Assembly: GCA_963205185.1 (NCBI GenBank)
Contig: CAUJHZ010000047.1
Coordinates: 1 to 64,000 of the forward strand
From: Planctomycetota bacterium
GTDB taxonomy: Bacteria; Planctomycetota; Phycisphaerae; Phycisphaerales; UBA5793
Direction of reading: 5' to 3'
Length of the DNA: 64,000 bases
A program made the translations under genes and the position numbers. The notes beneath the pieces were generated by a model. The model had not been told where the DNA came from and made no database searches. It saw only the letters and a program-made list of their open reading frames with translations. Below are positions 16,716 through 25,954 of the stretch, piece after piece (position 1 is the first letter of the stretch; the number at the start of each line of letters is the position of its first letter).

Positions 16716-17722
16716 GGATTCTGGTAACTGGCGGAGCGGGTTATGTCGGCAGCGCATGCCTTCGCTACCTGCTTGACAATGGGCACGAGGCGTTGGCGTA
16801 TGACAATCTTGTGCAGGGCCATCCGGAAGCGGTACCCGGCGATCGCTTCGTGCGCGGCGACATCGCGGAAACGGATCGCTTGGCGGCCACCATGCGCGAG
16901 TTCAGCGCTGAAGCCGTGATGCACTTTGCCGCCGCTACCTGTGTTGGCGAATCGGTTGAAGATCCGGAGTATCACTATCGCAACAACATCGCCGGAACGT
17001 TGAGCCTGCTCGATGCGATGCGTCAGACCGGCGTGCAGCGACTGCTCTTCTCGAGCACGTGCGCCACGTATGGCCTGTCGCCCAAGTGCCCGATGTCTGA
17101 GGAAGCGCCGCAGGATCCTGTCAGCCCGTACGCCCGCACGAAACTCGCTGTGGAGTGGATGATCCGTGACTTTTCAGTCGCGTACGGTCTTGGCTTCACA
17201 CTCCTGCGCTATTTCAATGCCGCCGGCGCATCGTCCGACGGGCAATACGGCGAAGACCACGACCCGGAGAATCATCTGATCCCGCTCGTTCTGCAGGTGC
17301 CCCTTGGGCGACGGGAGCGAATTCTCGTGTTCGGCAATGACTACCCCACGCCGGACGGCACCTGCATCCGCGACTACATCCACGTTGACGACCTTGCGGC
17401 GGCTCACAAACTCGCCATCGAGGCAACGACGCCCACTACGCAGCAGGTGTTCAACGTCGGCACTGGCAACGGCGCTTCCGTGCTCGAAGTCATCCGTGCC
17501 TGCGAAGAGGTCGTTGGCCAGTCCATTTCCTACGAGGCGGTCGAGCGCCGACCAGGCGATCCGCCCGCGCTCGTTGCCGATCCGGCCAAGCTCAAGTCGG
17601 CACTTGGCTGGGAGCCGAGATACCCGAACATTGGCGCGACCGTGAAAACTGCGTGGAAATGGCACCGCACTCACCCCAATGGGTACGCCAGCAAGCCAGC
17701 GCCTGCGCATGCGAGGCATTAA
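16712..17722 (+). CDS. galE: UDP-glucose 4-epimerase
   Basis: A 336-residue extended SDR closely following the GalE pattern: LVTGGAGYVGSA start, YDNLVQGH, MHFAAATCVGESV, FSSTCATYG, YARTKL catalytic pair, LRYFNAAGA and GTCIRDYIHVDDLA. It interconverts UDP-glucose and UDP-galactose (or the GlcNAc forms) and would feed the glycosyltransferases and the dehydrogenase downstream. An AAGGGAA ribosome site precedes the ATG, which also overlaps the gmhB stop. GlcNAc versus Glc preference depends on a gate residue that I cannot place with certainty. Confidence 0.9.
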   Translation: MRILVTGGAGYVGSACLRYLLDNGHEALAYDNLVQGHPEAVPGDRFVRGDIAETDRLAATMREFSAEAVMHFAAATCVGESVEDPEYHYRNNIAGTLSLLDAMRQTGVQRLLFSSTCATYGLSPKCPMSEEAPQDPVSPYARTKLAVEWMIRDFSVAYGLGFTLLRYFNAAGASSDGQYGEDHDPENHLIPLVLQVPLGRRERILVFGNDYPTPDGTCIRDYIHVDDLAAAHKLAIEATTPTTQQVFNVGTGNGASVLEVIRACEEVVGQSISYEAVERRPGDPPALVADPAKLKSALGWEPRYPNIGATVKTAWKWHRTHPNGYASKPAPAHARH

Positions 17723-17763
17723 TAACGACTGAGTCCGCCGCCGGCCAGTTGCGGCCAGATAAA

Positions 17764-18792
17764 ATGACGCGCAACGAACAGAAAGCACCGACTCCGCCCG
17801 ACACGCAGTCTGTCGGCAACTACATCATCATCTCCCCCTGCCGGGATGAGGCGGGGTACATGCGGCGTACGCTGGACGCTGTCATTGCGCAGACGGTGCC
17901 TCCACGACTTTGGATCATCGTCGACGACGGCTCGACGGATGGCACGGCCGGAATTCTCGCTGAATATGCGGCGCGTCATGCGTTCATTCAGATCGTTCGA
18001 CGGGAGGATCGCGGAAGGCGGAGCGTCGGCCCGGGAGTGATTGATGCGTTCTACGCCGGATTGCAGACGGTCGATCTCGCCGACGTTGACTTTGTTGTCA
18101 AACTCGATCTCGATCTTGACTTGCCTTGCGCGTACTTTGAGGAACTGATCCGCCGCATGGAGGCGAATCCTTCCATCGGCACGTGCAGCGGCAAGCCGTA
18201 CTTCATCGATCCTCGCAGCGAGCGGCTCGAGAGCGAGATGTGCGGCGACGAGATGTCTGTGGGGATGACCAAGTTCTACCGCCGCGAGTGCTTTGAGCAG
18301 ATCGGCGGGATCGTGCGCGAGGTGATGTGGGATGGGATTGACTGCCATCGGTGTCGAATGCTTGGGTGGAAGGCGTGCAGTTGGGATGATCCGGAGCTGC
18401 GGTTCATTCACCTTCGGCCGATGGGAACGAGCGACAAGGGCTGGTGGACTGGGCGAATGCGACACGGAGCCGGCCAGTACTTCATGGGCACCGGACTCGT
18501 CTATATGACCGTCAGTGCCTTGTATCGCATGACGCGCCCGCCGCGTGTGGCCGGCGGACTGGCGATGTGGTGGGGCTACGTGAAGGCGATGCTGCAGCGC
18601 CGGCCGCGCTACGACGATCTCGAATTCCGACGGTTTCTGCGCCGCTACCAGTGGCAGTGCCTGCTCAAGGGCAAGCGCCGGGCGACTCAGGAACTGGATG
18701 AACGACAGGCGGCGGTGTTTGAACAACGGATGAAGGCGCGGACTACTCCTGACAAAAAGCTGAGCCGAGGCGCCGCAGTTGCAGCCGGATAG
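17764..18792 (+). CDS. Glycosyltransferase family 2
   Basis: A 342-residue GT2 enzyme with YIIISPCRDEAGYMRRTLDA at the N-terminus, IIVDDGSTDGTA nucleotide-binding motif near residue 60, a VKLDLDLDLP DxD-type strand near 112 and a DGIDCHRCRMLGW segment in place of the usual ED motif. A hydrophobic patch near residue 245 may associate with the membrane. The start is ATG 17764; an open frame reaches back into galE but without a ribosome site. It overlaps the next gene by 14 bases. Donor unknown. Confidence 0.8.
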   Translation: MTRNEQKAPTPPDTQSVGNYIIISPCRDEAGYMRRTLDAVIAQTVPPRLWIIVDDGSTDGTAGILAEYAARHAFIQIVRREDRGRRSVGPGVIDAFYAGLQTVDLADVDFVVKLDLDLDLPCAYFEELIRRMEANPSIGTCSGKPYFIDPRSERLESEMCGDEMSVGMTKFYRRECFEQIGGIVREVMWDGIDCHRCRMLGWKACSWDDPELRFIHLRPMGTSDKGWWTGRMRHGAGQYFMGTGLVYMTVSALYRMTRPPRVAGGLAMWWGYVKAMLQRRPRYDDLEFRRFLRRYQWQCLLKGKRRATQELDERQAAVFEQRMKARTTPDKKLSRGAAVAAG

Positions 18793-19609
18793 CAGTGTGA
18801 CGACGCGCGATTCAAATCCTCCACGCGCCCTCCCTGCGCGACGGACCATCCGACTTCTTGGCGCCCTGCTGGACTCCACAACCGAGCGGCAGTGTATCGC
18901 GCACGTTCTCGATTCACTCGGTAAGGGGCAGGGCGGCTGGATCGTGACGCACAATCTCGATCATCTCCGCCGGCTGACCCTCGACGGCGCGTTTCGGGCA
19001 CTTTGCGAGCAGGCGGACATCCGCGTCGCAGATGGGATGCCGCTCGTCTGGGCGAGCCGGATCCAGGGCACGCCGCTACCGGAGCGTGTGGCGGGATCGA
19101 GTCTCATCTGGACGCTCACCCAAGCCGCGGCGATGCGAGGCAAGTCGATCTTCCTGCTCGGTGGCGATGGCGAAAGCAGTTCGCGCGCAGCCGAAGCGCT
19201 CCAGACCAAGCATCCGGATCTCACCATTGCAGGCGTGGACCCGGCGCCGATTGGCTTCGATCAGGATGTGGCGCGCATGGAGCAACTGAGGCAGAGCCTG
19301 ATCGCAGCGCGGCCCGACATCGTCTACGTCGCGCTAGGCTCGCCCAAGCAGGAACAGTTGATCAACGATCTCCGTGGCACCCTGCCCCGGGCGTGGTGGA
19401 TCGGCGTGGGGATCAGTTTCAGCTTCGTCTGCGGCGAAGTCAGGCGGGCGCCTCGCTGGGCTCAACGGGCCGGCTTGGAGTGGGTGCATCGCATGACCCA
19501 GGAGCCGGGGCGTCTCTGGCGGCGATACTTGTGTCAAGGCATTCCGTTTGCCGCCCGGCTTTTCGTTTCGGCAGCACTCAATCGATTCGCAGTGCGTACA
19601 GAACCATGA
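18779..19609 (+). CDS. WecG/TagA/CpsF-family glycosyltransferase (GT26)
   Basis: A 276-residue protein with the family-26 fingerprint: LGALLDSTTE start, VTHNLDHLRRL, ADGMPLVWASRI near residue 83, LPERVAGSSL, FLLGGDGESS and VALGSPKQEQ near 185, ending with an EWVHRMTQEPGRLWRRYL helix. Such enzymes add the second sugar, often ManNAc-type, to the lipid-linked first sugar. TTG 18779 is the nominal start inside the previous gene; GTG 18797 would remove six residues and is as likely. The next gene begins in an ATGA overlap. Confidence 0.85.
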   Translation: MQPDSSVTTRDSNPPRALPARRTIRLLGALLDSTTERQCIAHVLDSLGKGQGGWIVTHNLDHLRRLTLDGAFRALCEQADIRVADGMPLVWASRIQGTPLPERVAGSSLIWTLTQAAAMRGKSIFLLGGDGESSSRAAEALQTKHPDLTIAGVDPAPIGFDQDVARMEQLRQSLIAARPDIVYVALGSPKQEQLINDLRGTLPRAWWIGVGISFSFVCGEVRRAPRWAQRAGLEWVHRMTQEPGRLWRRYLCQGIPFAARLFVSAALNRFAVRTEP

Positions 19610-21006
19610 ACCGCCGCATGACCGAAGGGTTCGCATCTCCACCGCAGGAAGCGCCAGGGCAAATGTCGCACGCAGAGCTTCAATCCCGCGTCGACTCCGC
19701 CACTGCCACGATTGGCATCATTGGCCTGGGCTACGTCGGACTGCCGCTGGCGAGCGCGCTCCACGCCGGCGGATTCCGCATCGTCGGGTTTGATGTGGAT
19801 GCGAGCAAGATCGAGGCGCTCGCGGCGGGGCGGAACTATCTCAAGCATCTCGGGCAGGAGATGACGCAGGCTCTGGCGGCCAGCGACCGGTTCGAGGCGA
19901 CGACCTCGTTTGAGCGATTGGGTGAGCCGGATGTGGTGATTGTCTGTCTGCCCACGCCGCTGGGGGCGCATCGCGAGCCCGATCTGAGCTACGTGATCGA
20001 CGCGGGTCAACGCATCGGCGCGACGCTTCGCCGCGGGCAGTTGATCGTGCTCGAATCGACGACGTATCCGGGCACGACGCGCGACGAGTTTCTGCCGGCG
20101 ATCCTGAACGCGGCGAAGCAAGCAGGCCGCGAGCCGCTTGAATGCGGCAAGGACTTCTTCGTCGCCTACTCGCCCGAGCGCGAAGATCCCGGCCGGCAGT
20201 CGCACTCAACGCGCACCATTCCGAAACTCGTCGGCGGCCTGGATGATGTCGCGACCGATCTCGCGGTGCGCATGTATCGGCGAGCGGTTGAACAGGTCAT
20301 TGCGGTGCGATCGGCCGAGGTGGCGGAGGCTGCCAAACTGCTCGAGAACATCTTCCGTTCGGTCAACATCGCGATGGCCAACGAGATGAAGATGATTCTC
20401 GACCCGATGGGGATCGACGTGTGGGAAGTGATCGCCGCGGCGTCGACCAAGCCGTTCGGCTTCATGCCGTTCTATCCGGGGCCGGGACTCGGGGGGCACT
20501 GCATCCCGATCGATCCGTTCTATCTGACATGGAAGGCCAAGGAGGTCGGTCGGCCGACGAAGTTCATCGAACTCGCCGGCGAGATCAACACGTCCATGCC
20601 GCATTACGTGATGGGCAAGGTGACGGACGCTCTGAACCGGCAGGGCAAGGCGGTGCGCGGCTCACGCGTGCTCGTGCTCGGGCTGGCGTACAAGCCGAAT
20701 GTGGATGACATCCGCGAGTCGCCTTCGTTTGAGTTGATTGAACTGCTGCGCGATCACGGCGCGGTCGTGGAGTATTCTGATCCGCACGTGCCGCAGACGC
20801 ACCAGATGCGCAAGTTCGACCTCCGGATGAAGAGCGTTGAACTCTCGCGCGAGTCGATCGGCTCGTTCGATGCGGTGCTGATCGCGACGAACCACGACGC
20901 GTTTGACTACAGCCTGCTGGCAGCGCACGCCCGGCTCGTGATCGACACGCGAAATGCGATGCAGGCGTTCGCGGAGCAGATGGGCGAGCGGCTGGTGAAG
21001 GCCTGA
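19606..21006 (+). CDS. UDP-N-acetylhexosamine 6-dehydrogenase (WbpA/TviB type)
   Basis: A 466-residue nucleotide-sugar dehydrogenase. The NAD motif IGLGYVGLPLASAL lies near residue 39, then VVIVCLPTPL, the AEAAKLLENIFRSVNIAMANE central helix, and the catalytic Cys299 in GLGGHCIPIDPFYLTWKA. The IPIDPFYL wording is typical of UDP-GlcNAc/GalNAc dehydrogenases rather than UDP-glucose ones. It would supply a UDP-hexuronamide, giving the polymer negative charge. Start ATG 19606 overlaps the GT26 stop; the open frame runs far upstream only as a shadow of that gene. Confidence 0.88.
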   Translation: MNRRMTEGFASPPQEAPGQMSHAELQSRVDSATATIGIIGLGYVGLPLASALHAGGFRIVGFDVDASKIEALAAGRNYLKHLGQEMTQALAASDRFEATTSFERLGEPDVVIVCLPTPLGAHREPDLSYVIDAGQRIGATLRRGQLIVLESTTYPGTTRDEFLPAILNAAKQAGREPLECGKDFFVAYSPEREDPGRQSHSTRTIPKLVGGLDDVATDLAVRMYRRAVEQVIAVRSAEVAEAAKLLENIFRSVNIAMANEMKMILDPMGIDVWEVIAAASTKPFGFMPFYPGPGLGGHCIPIDPFYLTWKAKEVGRPTKFIELAGEINTSMPHYVMGKVTDALNRQGKAVRGSRVLVLGLAYKPNVDDIRESPSFELIELLRDHGAVVEYSDPHVPQTHQMRKFDLRMKSVELSRESIGSFDAVLIATNHDAFDYSLLAAHARLVIDTRNAMQAFAEQMGERLVKA

Positions 21007-21054
21007 GCAGCGCGCCGGCCAGCCATGCGGCGGCGCGATGACGACTGTACCTGA

Positions 21055-22110
21055 ATGATCGCGCCACGTTCGGGCAATGAAGGCGGCGCGATTCTCAATC
21101 TCGAGATGACTCCATCGGACACATCTCAAGGCAGAACGCACGGATCGCTGCGGCCGGAGCTGTCGCGCATTGCGCCGGCGGTCGGCGGCTGCGTCGAAGC
21201 GTTCGTGCTGCTCGGCGGAGGACTCACGCCGTCTCCGCTCACGGCTGCTGCGCAGTGCTCGGTGCTCGATCTGCTCGTCGGGCCCGGCGATCGCACGGTG
21301 CTCAGCCGCTGGTTGGAGCGCATCGACGGGCTTGGCGATCTGGCTGCGGATCGGCTCTCGGTCATCGTCGCCAATGGAGAGGACATTCCCGCGCCGCGTC
21401 TGCCTGCGGAGGCGTCGAGGCAAATTGAGGTCGTGGTTGATCGGGAGAACTACCGCGGCGCTGCGGGCGTGGTGCACGATGTGTCGCAGCATCTGAGCGG
21501 TGATGCGGTGCTGCTGGTTGCCGAGGCGGCGCGTTGCCCGGACTTTGACCTGGCGGCGCTCGTGAGGCACCACCGTTCGAACGCGTATGAGACCACGGTG
21601 CTGGTCAATCCCGACGGGACCCCTGCGGGTGTGTACGTGGTCGCGCGCCCCCTCATGCGCTACGTGCAGCGCGAAGGGTACATGGATCTCAAGGAACAGT
21701 GGCTGGCGAAGGTCATCGCCGGCGAACATCGCGTGGGCGCGTTTCGATTGATCGATGGATATTCACGGCCGCTGCGCACGCGGGAACAGTTGCTTCACGC
21801 GGCAAGGCTCAGCGTGCAGCCCGTTTCGCAAAGCAAGCCGGCTCGATTTCGGCTTGAATCAGCATCGCGGCGGAGCGGCTTTCAGTGCATCGCGGCGGAT
21901 GCGAAGGTGGACCCGACGGCGGTCGTGATGGATTCCATCATCATGTCGGGCGCCAAGGTTGGCGCAGGCAGCATTGTGACGCGGTCGGTCGTTTGCGCCG
22001 GCGGAGCAGTGCCGGCGGAGGCGCGACTGGTGGATGAGGTGTGGGCAGCCGGCCGGCCTGGAGTCGGCGCCATCGGCACAAATGGGAATCACCGGAGATC
22101 GGCACATTGA
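21055..22110 (+). CDS. Degenerate sugar nucleotidyltransferase with beta-helix C-terminus
   Basis: A 351-residue protein built like an NDP-sugar pyrophosphorylase: an N-terminal alpha/beta domain, then a left-handed beta-helix (about residues 280-335, with DAKVDPTAVVMDSIIMSG and hexapeptide-like turns). The signature that should read GGxGTRLxPLT is LLGGGLTPSPLT, so the catalytic arginine is missing, and no KPM/KCL lysine follows. It is therefore probably not an active nucleotidyltransferase. It may be a scaffold, a regulator of the pathway or an acyltransferase-like protein. It sits 48 bases after the dehydrogenase and overlaps the exosortase start. Confidence 0.6.
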   Translation: MIAPRSGNEGGAILNLEMTPSDTSQGRTHGSLRPELSRIAPAVGGCVEAFVLLGGGLTPSPLTAAAQCSVLDLLVGPGDRTVLSRWLERIDGLGDLAADRLSVIVANGEDIPAPRLPAEASRQIEVVVDRENYRGAAGVVHDVSQHLSGDAVLLVAEAARCPDFDLAALVRHHRSNAYETTVLVNPDGTPAGVYVVARPLMRYVQREGYMDLKEQWLAKVIAGEHRVGAFRLIDGYSRPLRTREQLLHAARLSVQPVSQSKPARFRLESASRRSGFQCIAADAKVDPTAVVMDSIIMSGAKVGAGSIVTRSVVCAGGAVPAEARLVDEVWAAGRPGVGAIGTNGNHRRSAH

Positions 22111-22979
22111 GCACACTTCGGCGCACATGGGACTTTTCACTCGGACTCTGGCTCGGCGTGCTGACGCTCGTGGCTGTCGCAGCCACCATGGACCTCTGGC
22201 GCGACATCTTCGCCATCGGCTGGCAGGACCCGGAGAACTCGCACCTCATTCTGGCGCCGTTCGTCGCGGTCTGGCTGGTCTGGGTGCGGCGGGAACGGAT
22301 TCGCTTCATGCGGCCGAGCCCGAGCATCTATGGTCCGCTCGTCGTCATCGCTGGCTGGATCAGCGTGCGCATCGGCTACCAATACGGCATCATCGTGGCG
22401 CAGCACGGCGGAGCGCTGCTCATCGTTTGTGGCGCTGCACTCACGATGCTCGGGCTTCAGGTCGTGCAACTGTTCCTGCCGGCCGCCGCGGCGCTGCTGT
22501 TCATCCTGCCGGTGCCCGGGAGGATTCGAGAGGCAATCGCCTTGCCGCTGCAGGAGCATACGGCTCAGATCACCCATTACCTCCTGACGGCGATTGGCAT
22601 ACCGCTCGAACGCGGCGGGAGCGTACTGACCATCAACGGCACGGAAGTGGCCGTCGCCGAAGCCTGCAACGGCATGCGCATGGTCACGGCACTGATGCTC
22701 ATCACCTTCGCATTCGTATTCTCCGTGCCGATGCGGCAGCGAATCCGGCTCTTCTTCCTCATTCTCAGCCCGGTCATCGCGCTGCTCGTCAACGTGATCC
22801 GGCTTGTGCCGACGGTGCTTCTCTACGGCTACGCGAGCGAATCGGTGGCTACGACGTTTCACGACATCAGTGGGTGGGTCATGCTGTTCGTCGCGCTGGG
22901 AATTCTCTGGGCGATGCTGGGGCTGCTCCGGTGGCTGGAGATTGCCGTGTCTCCACATCCGATCGGAGAGGAGGATTAA
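22107..22979 (+). CDS. Exosortase
   Basis: A 290-residue membrane protein with about eight helices. All three residues of the proposed exosortase active site are present: Cys187 in EACNGMRM, Arg232 in NVIRLVP and His252 in FHDISGWVMLF. Exosortases are membrane transpeptidase-like enzymes that cleave CTERM-tagged exported proteins, usually in genomes with linked exopolysaccharide genes. A TTG at 22107 overlapping the previous TGA is chosen; the upstream extension from 22041 lies within that gene. The tails at 32159-34388 read [IV]PLP[AV]PV, suggesting the VPLPA-type (XrtD-like) subclass; a profile search would be needed to fix the subclass. Confidence 0.88.
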   Translation: MSTLRRTWDFSLGLWLGVLTLVAVAATMDLWRDIFAIGWQDPENSHLILAPFVAVWLVWVRRERIRFMRPSPSIYGPLVVIAGWISVRIGYQYGIIVAQHGGALLIVCGAALTMLGLQVVQLFLPAAAALLFILPVPGRIREAIALPLQEHTAQITHYLLTAIGIPLERGGSVLTINGTEVAVAEACNGMRMVTALMLITFAFVFSVPMRQRIRLFFLILSPVIALLVNVIRLVPTVLLYGYASESVATTFHDISGWVMLFVALGILWAMLGLLRWLEIAVSPHPIGEED

Positions 22980-23672
22980 GTGACGCGAGGCAACCGCCAT
23001 CGACTTCGCTCGCTGGGCATCCCGCTGGTCACTCTGGTGCTGCTGATGTGCATGTTGGCGTTCGGCGGGCTCAGCCAGGACCCGCCGACCGGCGCGCCGG
23101 ACTACTTTGCTCGTGTTGCCGCGAAGATGGATGAAGTGCCCTTCAGGGTCGGCGCCTGGTTCGGCGTCAACCTGCCGTACACCGATGTCGAAGTGGAGAT
23201 GCTCCGGCCCAACAAGATGCTTCAGCGCACCTATCAGGACCAGGCGACGGGGCAGAAGGCCAGTCTCTCAATCGTGCACTGCACGGATGTCCGCGACATG
23301 GGCGGGCACTATCCGCCGGTCTGCTACCCCGCGCATGGATGGAACCTGGAGTCGAGTGAACTCTCCGAAGTGACGGTGCAGGGCCGGCCGCAGAGCGTGC
23401 GTGTCTACGTGTTTTCGCGCATGAACCGTGGCACGAGAGAGGCCATTCGGATCGTGAGCTTCTTCATCATTCCGAACTCATCGGACATTCGAAGTGAGAG
23501 AGACGGACTGGAGCGTGCGGCCAAGCGGCCGCAGGCGGCGGGCCTCGGCGCTGCGCAGGTGCAGATCCTGACGCCCGATTCGCAATCCATCGAAACCACG
23601 GATGAGATGGTGTCGAAACTGATCGAAGTCGTCGAACCTGTCATCGAGACAGTCCAAGAAGGTGTGAAATGA
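22980..23672 (+). CDS. epsI: Exosortase-associated protein EpsI
   Basis: A 230-residue protein with one N-terminal membrane helix (about residues 12-30) and an extracytoplasmic domain. The EpsI/DUF3485 hallmark HYPPVCYPAHGW lies around residue 111-122, with Cys115 in it, and is followed by a VYVFSRMNRGT strand. EpsI is normally fused to or next to an exosortase and is needed for exopolysaccharide output. The GTG start abuts the exosortase TAA without a gap, and a GAGAGGAGG ribosome site lies just upstream at 22966-22974. Its exact chemistry is unknown in the family. Confidence 0.88.
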   Translation: MTRGNRHRLRSLGIPLVTLVLLMCMLAFGGLSQDPPTGAPDYFARVAAKMDEVPFRVGAWFGVNLPYTDVEVEMLRPNKMLQRTYQDQATGQKASLSIVHCTDVRDMGGHYPPVCYPAHGWNLESSELSEVTVQGRPQSVRVYVFSRMNRGTREAIRIVSFFIIPNSSDIRSERDGLERAAKRPQAAGLGAAQVQILTPDSQSIETTDEMVSKLIEVVEPVIETVQEGVK

Positions 23673-25954
23673 ACGCAGACGGACAGATGCAGGTTCACCG
23701 CGTGCAGGTCGGTGACGGCCCGATCGGGCCGGCCGCCGAGGAGCGTCAGGCCGGAGCGGTGGCGCTGCTGCACCGCCGGCTGCGCGGCAGATACCCGGTT
23801 GCGATCATACTCGCGGCAATCTTCGCTTCGACAGGCATCGTCGGCGGCTACCTCTCAAGCGGGCCGCAGTACACGAGCGAAGCATTGATTCGAATCTTCC
23901 CGACGCTGCCGCGCGTGATGTATCGGACGGAAGAGAACGAGATGCCGCCGCTGTTTGGCGAGTTTGTCGCCTCGCAGGCCGAGATCATCGACTCTCCCCG
24001 TGTTCTGCAGCAGGCCGCCGACGATCCAAGGCTCACAGAGATCGGATGGCCAATTGGCGGTGACGGCGCTTCCAAACTGAAGCGAAGCATCGACGTCAAC
24101 TATCGGCGCGGGACTCAGATTATTTTTGTGAGCGCCACGACTGATTCGCCACGCGAGTCGGAGCGAGCAGTCAACGCGGTCATCGAAGCCTACATGGCTC
24201 TCTATGGCGACACTTCCGATTCTGAGGTCACCGAGAAGGTAAATCTTCTGCGCGCCCGCCGCACCGATCTTGAAAGCCGCCTCGCCAGTATTCGCGGTTC
24301 CATTCTCGCGTTCAGCGACAACTACGGCTCATCCGATCTGGAGTCGATCCTCGCGGCCCGCACACAGGAACTGATTTCCATTGAGCAGGACATCTTCACT
24401 GTAAAGCAGCGCATTCTCGGGCTGGAGACGGCGGAGTTTGGTGAGCCCGGCGCCCAGACAGGCGAGCCTGATCTCTCACTGGAGCACCTCGCCAAACTGG
24501 ATCCCACCGGCCTCGGAGAACTCGTACGCCAGCGCGAGCAACTCGATGCGCAGATTGAGGAAGCCCAACGGTTCGGCCCGCGGCACGTTCAAACGCGACG
24601 GTTGATCGAAGAACGCGACATCCTGAACGCGCAGATCAACAAGCGGCTGGAGATCGTTCGCGGCTGGGCGCGGGATGGCAGCCTCACTCCAACGGAACTG
24701 GCCGGCCGTACCGGCGATCTGACGCTTCAGCAGGCGCAGGACCTGCTCGCTCGCCTTGAGGCAGCCCGCACGACCGCATTTGAGGAGATGCAGCGGATCT
24801 CAAAAGCCATGAGTGAGATCGACGCCAAGCGCGAGGAGGCGGAATCCGTAAAGGGCTGGCTTGCCGAGACGGCGCGCGCTCTCGAACAGCTGCTCGTCGA
24901 GACCCAGAACTCGACGCAGGGCCGCATCGACCCTTCGCTGGGCGACCTGCCGACCCAGCCCTCAAAGGACCGCCGCTTCCAACTTGCCGTTCTCGGCGGC
25001 ATGGCCGGCGCCGGCTTCGGCGTTGGCATCGTGCTGCTGTTTGGCCTGCTCAAGCCCAGTTTCCGCTACCTCGATGAGATTGAAGACGCGGAAACGCTCG
25101 TGCCCGTGCTCGGCACACTGCCCGATCTGAGCAGCGAAGCCGAAGACCTCGAGTCGATGGCGACGCTCAGCGTCCATCATCTGCGCAACATGCTCGCCAT
25201 GCAGGCCCGGCCGCGCAAGCAGGGCGGCACCGCGTTCATGGTGACCAGCGCCCGGCCCGGCGACGGCAAGACGAGTCTGACCGTCGCGCTGGGCATGTCG
25301 TTCGCCGCCCAGGGCGTGAAGGTGCTTCTGATCGACGCCGACCTCATCGGCCACGGCCTCTCGCCGACGATGCGCATGGATGGCAAGGTCGGGCTGCGCC
25401 AGGTTGCGGGCGGGGTCTCGATGTCCGAGTGCATCGTGCCATCGCGCATCGCCAATCTCTCCGTGCTGCCCGCGGGTCAGTCGTCGCGCCAGGGCTCGAA
25501 CTCCAACGGCAAGGCAGCAGCAGATGGCTCGCTCGAAGCCGAGCATCTCTCCACCGAACGCATGCACGAACTGATCGACGAAGCCAGGAGCAGGTTCGAC
25601 ATCGTACTGATCGACACGGGTCCGCTCATGGGCAGCCTCGAAGCCAACGTGCTGGCTACGGTCGTCGATCGCGTGGTGCTGACAGTGCCGCGCGGCCAGG
25701 ATCCGCGGTTGCTTCGTGCCGCCTTGGGGCGCTTGCGCTCGATCGGCGCCAATTGCGCCGGGCTTGTCTTCAATCGCGCCACGCCCACCGATTTGCGCAG
25801 CAGCATGAGCACGATCTCATTCCACTCGCAGAGCATGCGATCGAACGGCGAGGCGGGGCTCGAATCCACGGCTGAATCCCGGCACGCCCTCGTGCGCGCC
25901 ATTCTGATGAGCGGCCAGCCCGCTGAAAACAAGAAAGTTGCCGATAAGGCGTGA
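23669..25954 (+). CDS. Wzz/Wzc-like chain-length protein with BY-kinase ATPase domain
   Basis: A 761-residue fusion. The N-terminal half has a Wzz domain: a membrane helix near residue 43-65, a long coiled coil (about 185-420) and a second helix at about 435-457. The C-terminal half is a BY-kinase-type ATPase with Walker A SARPGDGKTS at 527-536, Walker A' VLLIDADLIG and Walker B IVLIDTGP at 645-652. After the second membrane helix the only tyrosine is in FRYLDEIED; the ATPase domain and the tail have none. The usual C-terminal tyrosine cluster is thus missing, so it may not signal by autophosphorylation. It sets chain length and export together with the following genes. Confidence 0.85.
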   Translation: MNADGQMQVHRVQVGDGPIGPAAEERQAGAVALLHRRLRGRYPVAIILAAIFASTGIVGGYLSSGPQYTSEALIRIFPTLPRVMYRTEENEMPPLFGEFVASQAEIIDSPRVLQQAADDPRLTEIGWPIGGDGASKLKRSIDVNYRRGTQIIFVSATTDSPRESERAVNAVIEAYMALYGDTSDSEVTEKVNLLRARRTDLESRLASIRGSILAFSDNYGSSDLESILAARTQELISIEQDIFTVKQRILGLETAEFGEPGAQTGEPDLSLEHLAKLDPTGLGELVRQREQLDAQIEEAQRFGPRHVQTRRLIEERDILNAQINKRLEIVRGWARDGSLTPTELAGRTGDLTLQQAQDLLARLEAARTTAFEEMQRISKAMSEIDAKREEAESVKGWLAETARALEQLLVETQNSTQGRIDPSLGDLPTQPSKDRRFQLAVLGGMAGAGFGVGIVLLFGLLKPSFRYLDEIEDAETLVPVLGTLPDLSSEAEDLESMATLSVHHLRNMLAMQARPRKQGGTAFMVTSARPGDGKTSLTVALGMSFAAQGVKVLLIDADLIGHGLSPTMRMDGKVGLRQVAGGVSMSECIVPSRIANLSVLPAGQSSRQGSNSNGKAAADGSLEAEHLSTERMHELIDEARSRFDIVLIDTGPLMGSLEANVLATVVDRVVLTVPRGQDPRLLRAALGRLRSIGANCAGLVFNRATPTDLRSSMSTISFHSQSMRSNGEAGLESTAESRHALVRAILMSGQPAENKKVADKA

